Both the position numbers and the translations under genes were made by a program. A DNA stretch of 38,964 nucleotides, taken from assembly GCA_905182025.1 (NCBI GenBank), contig CAJJAA010000036.1:1-38964 (forward strand), read 5' to 3'. Position 1 is the first letter of the stretch. Each line of letters opens with the position of its first letter. The notes below the pieces were generated by a model. That model had not been told where the DNA came from, did no database searches, and saw only the letters and a list, made by a program, of their open reading frames with translations. Shown piece by piece: positions 35,956 to 38,964 of the stretch. This stretch comes from an uncultured OM182 clade bacterium (lineage in GTDB: Bacteria > Pseudomonadota > Gammaproteobacteria > Pseudomonadales > Azotimanducaceae).

Positions 35956-36909
35956 ATGAGTGACAAACAGGCCAAACCCCGGGTTAAGGAAAAAATCCAC
36001 TATTCGGATCGCTATCAAGATCATCTGACCCCTGCCTATATCAAAGTATGGTTCGGGCTTACGGGCATGGCGATGCTTGGTCACCTGCCACATAAAGCGG
36101 CACTATTTATCGGCCGCCTGCTTGGCTATCTGATGCTGATTTTTGCTCGAAATCGGTGCCACATTACCCGCACTAATATTCGGCTCTGTTTTCCGGAACT
36201 TGATGAGGATCAGCAGCGACGCCTCGTCAAAGCAACTATTCTCGATAACGGCATGGGTATGGCCGAGATGTGCATCGCTTGGTTTAACTATCGCAGCATT
36301 ACCGATGACATGATCGAGGTTGTTGGGGAGCAACATTTAATCGACGCCGTTGCGCAAAACAAGGGCGTAATTTTGGTAGGCGGACATTACACTACGTTGG
36401 ACCTAGGCGGCGTGCTGATGGCTAAGGTCAAAAAAGTTGGCGTTATGTATCGAGCCAATAAGAATCCGTTATTCGATCTCGTCATGAGAAAATCCAGGGC
36501 TAAGTTTTGTGCCGAAGTCATCGAACGCTCTGATATGCGCTCGGTCATTCGCTTCTTAAAGAAAGGCGGCGTCATGTGGTATGCACCCGATCAAGACTAT
36601 GGGCGTAAGCAATCGGTGTTCGCGCCATTTTTTGGCATCCAAGCAGCGTCAATCACATCAATACCCAGGCTGGTAAAAATAAATAACTCAGCGGTCTTAA
36701 TGCTTGGTCATCACCGTAAGCCGCATGGCGAAGGCTATATTGTGACGATTAGCGCACCCCTTGAAAATTATCCGTGCGGAGATGATGGCAAGGATGCAGC
36801 GCTGATTAATTTGGAATTAGAAACGCGCATTAGAGCCTATCCAGAGCAGTATATGTGGCTTCATCGGCGATTCAAGACGAGACCAATTGGTGAGCCAAAG
36901 CTCTATTAG
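35956..36909 (+). CDS. Lipid A biosynthesis-type (LpxL/HtrB) acyltransferase
   Basis: A 317-residue inner-membrane acyltransferase of the late lipid A acyltransferase family, of normal length. It has an N-terminal hydrophobic region (about 45-65), then NIRLCFPELDEDQQRRL. The catalytic motif is GGHYTTLDL (His144-x4-Asp149), followed by YRANKNPLFD and WYAPDQDYG. The C-terminus has YMWLHRRFKTRP, all in family order. It would add a secondary acyl chain from acyl-ACP to Kdo2-lipid A. LpxL against LpxM or LpxP cannot be told. The ATG at 35956 has only a weak ribosome site. It is a single gene between the pnt terminator and the tandem repeat. Confidence 0.93.
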   Translation: MSDKQAKPRVKEKIHYSDRYQDHLTPAYIKVWFGLTGMAMLGHLPHKAALFIGRLLGYLMLIFARNRCHITRTNIRLCFPELDEDQQRRLVKATILDNGMGMAEMCIAWFNYRSITDDMIEVVGEQHLIDAVAQNKGVILVGGHYTTLDLGGVLMAKVKKVGVMYRANKNPLFDLVMRKSRAKFCAEVIERSDMRSVIRFLKKGGVMWYAPDQDYGRKQSVFAPFFGIQAASITSIPRLVKINNSAVLMLGHHRKPHGEGYIVTISAPLENYPCGDDGKDAALINLELETRIRAYPEQYMWLHRRFKTRPIGEPKLY

Positions 36910-36983
36910 TGTCGACGATAGCTTCCAGCAAGTCGCTGACAGCCTACTATTTCAGAAAGCTTACGTGTTGTTAACCCATCAAT

Positions 36984-37046
36984 GATAGGTTGATAGGTTG
37001 ATAGGTTGATAGGTTGATAGGTTGATCAATGATAGGTTGATAGGTT
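36984..37046. repeat. 8-bp tandem repeat GATAGGTT (5 + 2 copies)
   Basis: Five head-to-tail copies of GATAGGTT (36984-37023), a 7-base spacer GATCAAT (37024-37030), then two more copies (37031-37046). The first block is also preceded by ATCAAT, so the larger unit is ATCAAT plus n copies. The copies are exact, which points to recent slippage. It is non-coding and lies between the acyltransferase stop and a P450 relic. Confidence 0.95.
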
Positions 37047-37061
37047 GACAGCAAAATGGCA

Positions 37062-37220
37062 CCTACCACCCGTCTTTTGGATTTTTGATTTGGTATTCAT
37101 CGTTGCATGGCTAATAGACTGGCAGAAATGCAGCTAGAAATCCTATGGGAAGAAATCATGCTGCGATTTGACAAGGTTGAGATCGTCGGTGAGGTTATAC
37201 AAAGATGCCGGTTGTTTTGC
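37062..37220 (+). pseudogene. Cytochrome P450 C-terminal relic (heme-binding region)
   Basis: The plus strand reads FGIHRC-MANRLAEMQL (about 37089-37136) and then EILWEEIMLRFDKVEIVGE. This matches the P450 heme signature FGxGxHxCxGNRLAE and the helix L / C-terminal segment of bacterial class I P450s (CYP153-like groups), including the heme-ligand Cys (37104-37106). Just upstream HPSFGF is readable in another frame, separated by about seven extra bases (TTGATTT) that look like a local duplication and bring a TGA into frame. After VGE the similarity fades. The rest of the gene is absent; the upstream part is replaced by the tandem repeat. A 67-codon frame from 37107 is open to 37310 but lacks a ribosome site. 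The relic should be dead. Confidence 0.8.
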
Positions 37221-37289
37221 ATCCAAAAGCGTAACGAGGCGACGCGATTTCTGCGTTATTACCAACTGATGTCGCCAACATCACAGGCC

Positions 37290-37763
37290 TTAGAATTTGT
37301 AGTACAGTAAATTAAGGATAAGCGCCTCGGCCTCATCCTGATTACCCGCTAATTCTAGTTTGGCGAAATCTAATATCGCTTGCTCATGCAACAACATCGA
37401 TCCTGATAAAACAGCATATTGATCCGGTGACATCTCTACTATCGCTTGATAACGCGCAACTGCTGGCACGACTATCTCTGCTATCTGAGTCATCGTTTGC
37501 ATCCAAGTCATATCTCTAAATGCCGCAGCAGCTTCATTTGCGGCACTTCGAAACTCTGCCTTCTCGCAAAGACTAAGCCCTTCCGCAACAACGACCGGTC
37601 TTAGCCGGGCTTTAGTTTCCGTCTCCAGCTGTAACAATAACGATAACTTGTAGCACAGTCGTGGCTCAACTGTATTGGCAAGCAGTTCGTTAAAGAACAC
37701 TTCACCAAAGATCTCACCTTGGTACCACTCTAGAATTGCTGACTTGAATTCTGAACTTGTCAT
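37290..37763 (-). CDS. Helical protein, ferritin-like candidate, function unknown
   Basis: About 157 residues, almost all helical, with four to five amphipathic helices. It has a Glu-rich first helix (EWYQGEIFGEVFFNELLA), LLLQLETETKARLRPVV as a second, and MLLHEQAILDFAKLELAG near the C-terminus, where a Glu-His-type pair stands as in ferritin-like diiron folds. A full EExxH pair cannot be assigned, so metal binding is speculation. The ATG at 37763 is preferred (AAGGCG six bases upstream) over the open frame to 37862, whose extra N-terminus is low-complexity. It converges on the P450 relic and overlaps the end of its open frame. I do not recognise a named family. Confidence 0.7.
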   Translation of the reverse strand: MTSSEFKSAILEWYQGEIFGEVFFNELLANTVEPRLCYKLSLLLQLETETKARLRPVVVAEGLSLCEKAEFRSAANEAAAAFRDMTWMQTMTQIAEIVVPAVARYQAIVEMSPDQYAVLSGSMLLHEQAILDFAKLELAGNQDEAEALILNLLYYKF

Positions 37764-38067
37764 ATGGATCGCCTTATCATAAAACGTGTCCCGCGTTGTT
37801 GTGGAAGGTGAGCTGAAACACTGCGCCGCAGAACCGTATTTTACAAGCGGGTGTCGCCGCACATTTTGCCTATGTCATTCGAGATGTGCCCATTTGGCTT
37901 AGCAGGTTCGGGGAACTAAATTCTATTCACCATCCAAGCGCCTATTTGCCGAGGGGACACAATAAAAATACTGAGTCTTATGGACTGGTCTGATAATTTG
38001 CTCTATCTCTAACCGCTCGAGTGTTTTACTCTGGCAACCTAATTTAACCCACAAGTTGTTGCCCAAA

Positions 38068-38748
38068 ATGACGAGAGCTTCCGCGCTGAGTGTTAAGCAA
38101 ATCAGCAAGCACTATCAGGACGGTAGTCGTCAGATAAACGTCATTTCTGACCTATCGTTCAACGTTGCTGCGGGTGAATCCCTGTCGGTGATGGGCCCCA
38201 GCGGCTCGGGTAAATCGACACTGTTAAACCTGCTTGCTGGTTTGCTGGAACTTGACAGCGGCGACATTACCCTTGCTCTAAAAGACGAATCCTTTTCATA
38301 CCGCACCGCAAATGAACGAAGCCGGACAATGCTGCGCCGGCAGCACATTGGCTACGTCTACCAATTCTTCAACCTAGTACCGACGTTAACGGTTTTAGAG
38401 AACGTGAGGCTGCCCGCCCGCTTGAATAATCGGCGTGATCTTGAGCGCCATGCGTCGACGTTGCTCGGCGAATTCGGTTTGTCGGACCGGCTCAATGACT
38501 TTCCGGATAGACTTTCTGGCGGCGAACAACAACGCGTGGCGGTTGCAAGAGCATTGCTGCTTAAGCCACCGCTTCTTCTCGCAGATGAGCCGACGGGCAA
38601 TCTGGATGCAGAAAATTCTAGCCACGTTGCAGATCTGTTGTTTTCCAGTTGTCGCGAGCAGAACATTTCTCTGGTGTTAGCAACACACAGCAACGAAGTC
38701 GCAGCTATGGCGGATACTCAGTTACAACTGGATAGACAATCGCCTTGA
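38068..38748 (+). CDS. ABC transporter ATP-binding protein (LolD/MacB-like)
   Basis: A 226-residue ATPase. The Walker A motif is [17 protein letters not shown] (from about residue 42), followed by Q-loop [16 protein letters not shown], signature [15 protein letters not shown], Walker [13 protein letters not shown] and switch His ATHSNE. The [13 protein letters not shown] and DEPTGNLD wording is typical of the LolD/MacB/FtsE group that works with FtsX-type permeases. The start is the ATG at 38068 rather than the TTG at 38056; no good ribosome site is seen. Its TGA overlaps the ATG of the permease gene by one base (TGATG), so the two are coupled. The cargo may be a lipoprotein, a peptide or a lysophospholipid; the sequence does not tell. 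Confidence 0.94.
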   Translation: MTRASALSVKQISKHYQDGSRQINVISDLSFNVAAGESLSVMGPSGSGKSTLLNLLAGLLELDSGDITLALKDESFSYRTANERSRTMLRRQHIGYVYQFFNLVPTLTVLENVRLPARLNNRRDLERHASTLLGEFGLSDRLNDFPDRLSGGEQQRVAVARALLLKPPLLLADEPTGNLDAENSSHVADLLFSSCREQNISLVLATHSNEVAAMADTQLQLDRQSP

Positions 38749-38964
38749 TGATCGCACTCGCACTACTGCGTTTCCTTGCGCGAACACCTTGGTCTACTGC
38801 AATGGCGCTGATCGGCATGGCGCTGGGTGTCACATCGATCGTCAGCGTTCACCTGGTCAGCGCGAGTATATCTAGCCGCCTAGACGGTCTGGTTCCCGGC
38901 GCACTCGCAAGCTACAGCCACTACCTACATCGCGACAAACTGGATACTGCGGACTACTTCTCGC
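38748..38964 (+). CDS. FtsX-like ABC transporter permease, partial (runs off right edge)
   Basis: 72 codons are open from the ATG at 38748 to the window end. The protein starts [19 protein letters not shown] and continues with a hydrophobic helix (ALIGMALGVTSIVSVHLVSAS) followed by a polar periplasmic-looking stretch. This is the usual N-terminus of MacB/FtsX-type permeases: a short amphipathic start, the first membrane helix, then a large periplasmic domain. It is coupled to the ATPase gene by a one-base overlap. Most of the gene lies outside the window. Confidence 0.8.
   Translation, partial: MIALALLRFLARTPWSTAMALIGMALGVTSIVSVHLVSASISSRLDGLVPGALASYSHYLHRDKLDTADYFS

Noticed and set aside
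36984..37046. CRISPR-like array
   Set aside because: The unit is 8 bases with no spacers of regular length and no cas genes; it is a simple tandem repeat.
37923..38108. A 61-codon minus-strand frame upstream of the ABC ATPase
   Set aside because: It overlaps the start of the ATPase gene antisense and shows no ribosome site or recognisable motif.

Overview
The window reads as chromosomal DNA of a free-living, probably marine, gammaproteobacterium. This is inferred from the gene set (LpxL-type acyltransferase, TRAP-T transporter, DsbD, three-part proton-translocating transhydrogenase, many acyl-CoA enzymes). There is no rRNA, tRNA or other marker to fix the taxon. Genes are dense, lie on both strands in short operons, and often start with GTG or TTG.

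Layout. 1-1847 (minus): two acyl-CoA dehydrogenase genes, the second cut by the window edge. 2108-4941: a small membrane protein (plus) facing an operon (minus) of a duplicated DUF1538 membrane protein and two PII-like proteins. 5375-6553: a glutathione transferase and a dead GGDEF fragment. 6697-9673 (plus): a gamma-glutamyltransferase-like enzyme and a PLP aminotransferase. 9747-10997 (minus): a GAF-GGDEF diguanylate cyclase. 11350-15160 (minus): a TRAP transporter with a TatT lipoprotein (TPAT type) and a 43-codon ORF packed between dctP and dctQ. 15308-20168: MBL hydrolase, PlsC-type acyltransferase, zinc-ribbon membrane protein, SDR, crotonase and histidine phosphatase. 20383-21776 (minus): an exbD without exbB beside an IS200/RAYT-like transposase. 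21777-22600: an A+T-rich stretch without genes. 22601-23528 (plus): two MaoC hot-dog genes, the first frameshifted. 23685-28215 (minus): DUF255/thioredoxin protein and DsbD-family reductase. 28461-32625: Baeyer-Villiger-type monooxygenase, acyl-CoA carboxylase beta subunit and SDR. 32923-35749 (plus): pntAA-pntAB-pntB, with one frame break in pntAA and three in pntB. 35956-38964: LpxL-like acyltransferase, an 8-bp tandem repeat, a cytochrome P450 C-terminal relic, a helical ferritin-like protein, and the start of a LolD/MacB-like ABC exporter operon.

Much of the content fits oxidation of lipids or cyclic ketones: paired acyl-CoA dehydrogenases, MaoC hydratases, crotonase, two SDRs, BVMO, propionyl-CoA-type carboxylase and a P450 relic. 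The transhydrogenase would link this to NADPH supply. The substrate cannot be read from sequence.

The least explained system is the DUF1538 + PII-like + PII-like operon, which looks like a membrane transporter with its own paired PII-type sensors. The strangest sequence feature is the set of five frame breaks in maoC, pntAA and pntB, with protein similarity intact on both sides of each break.
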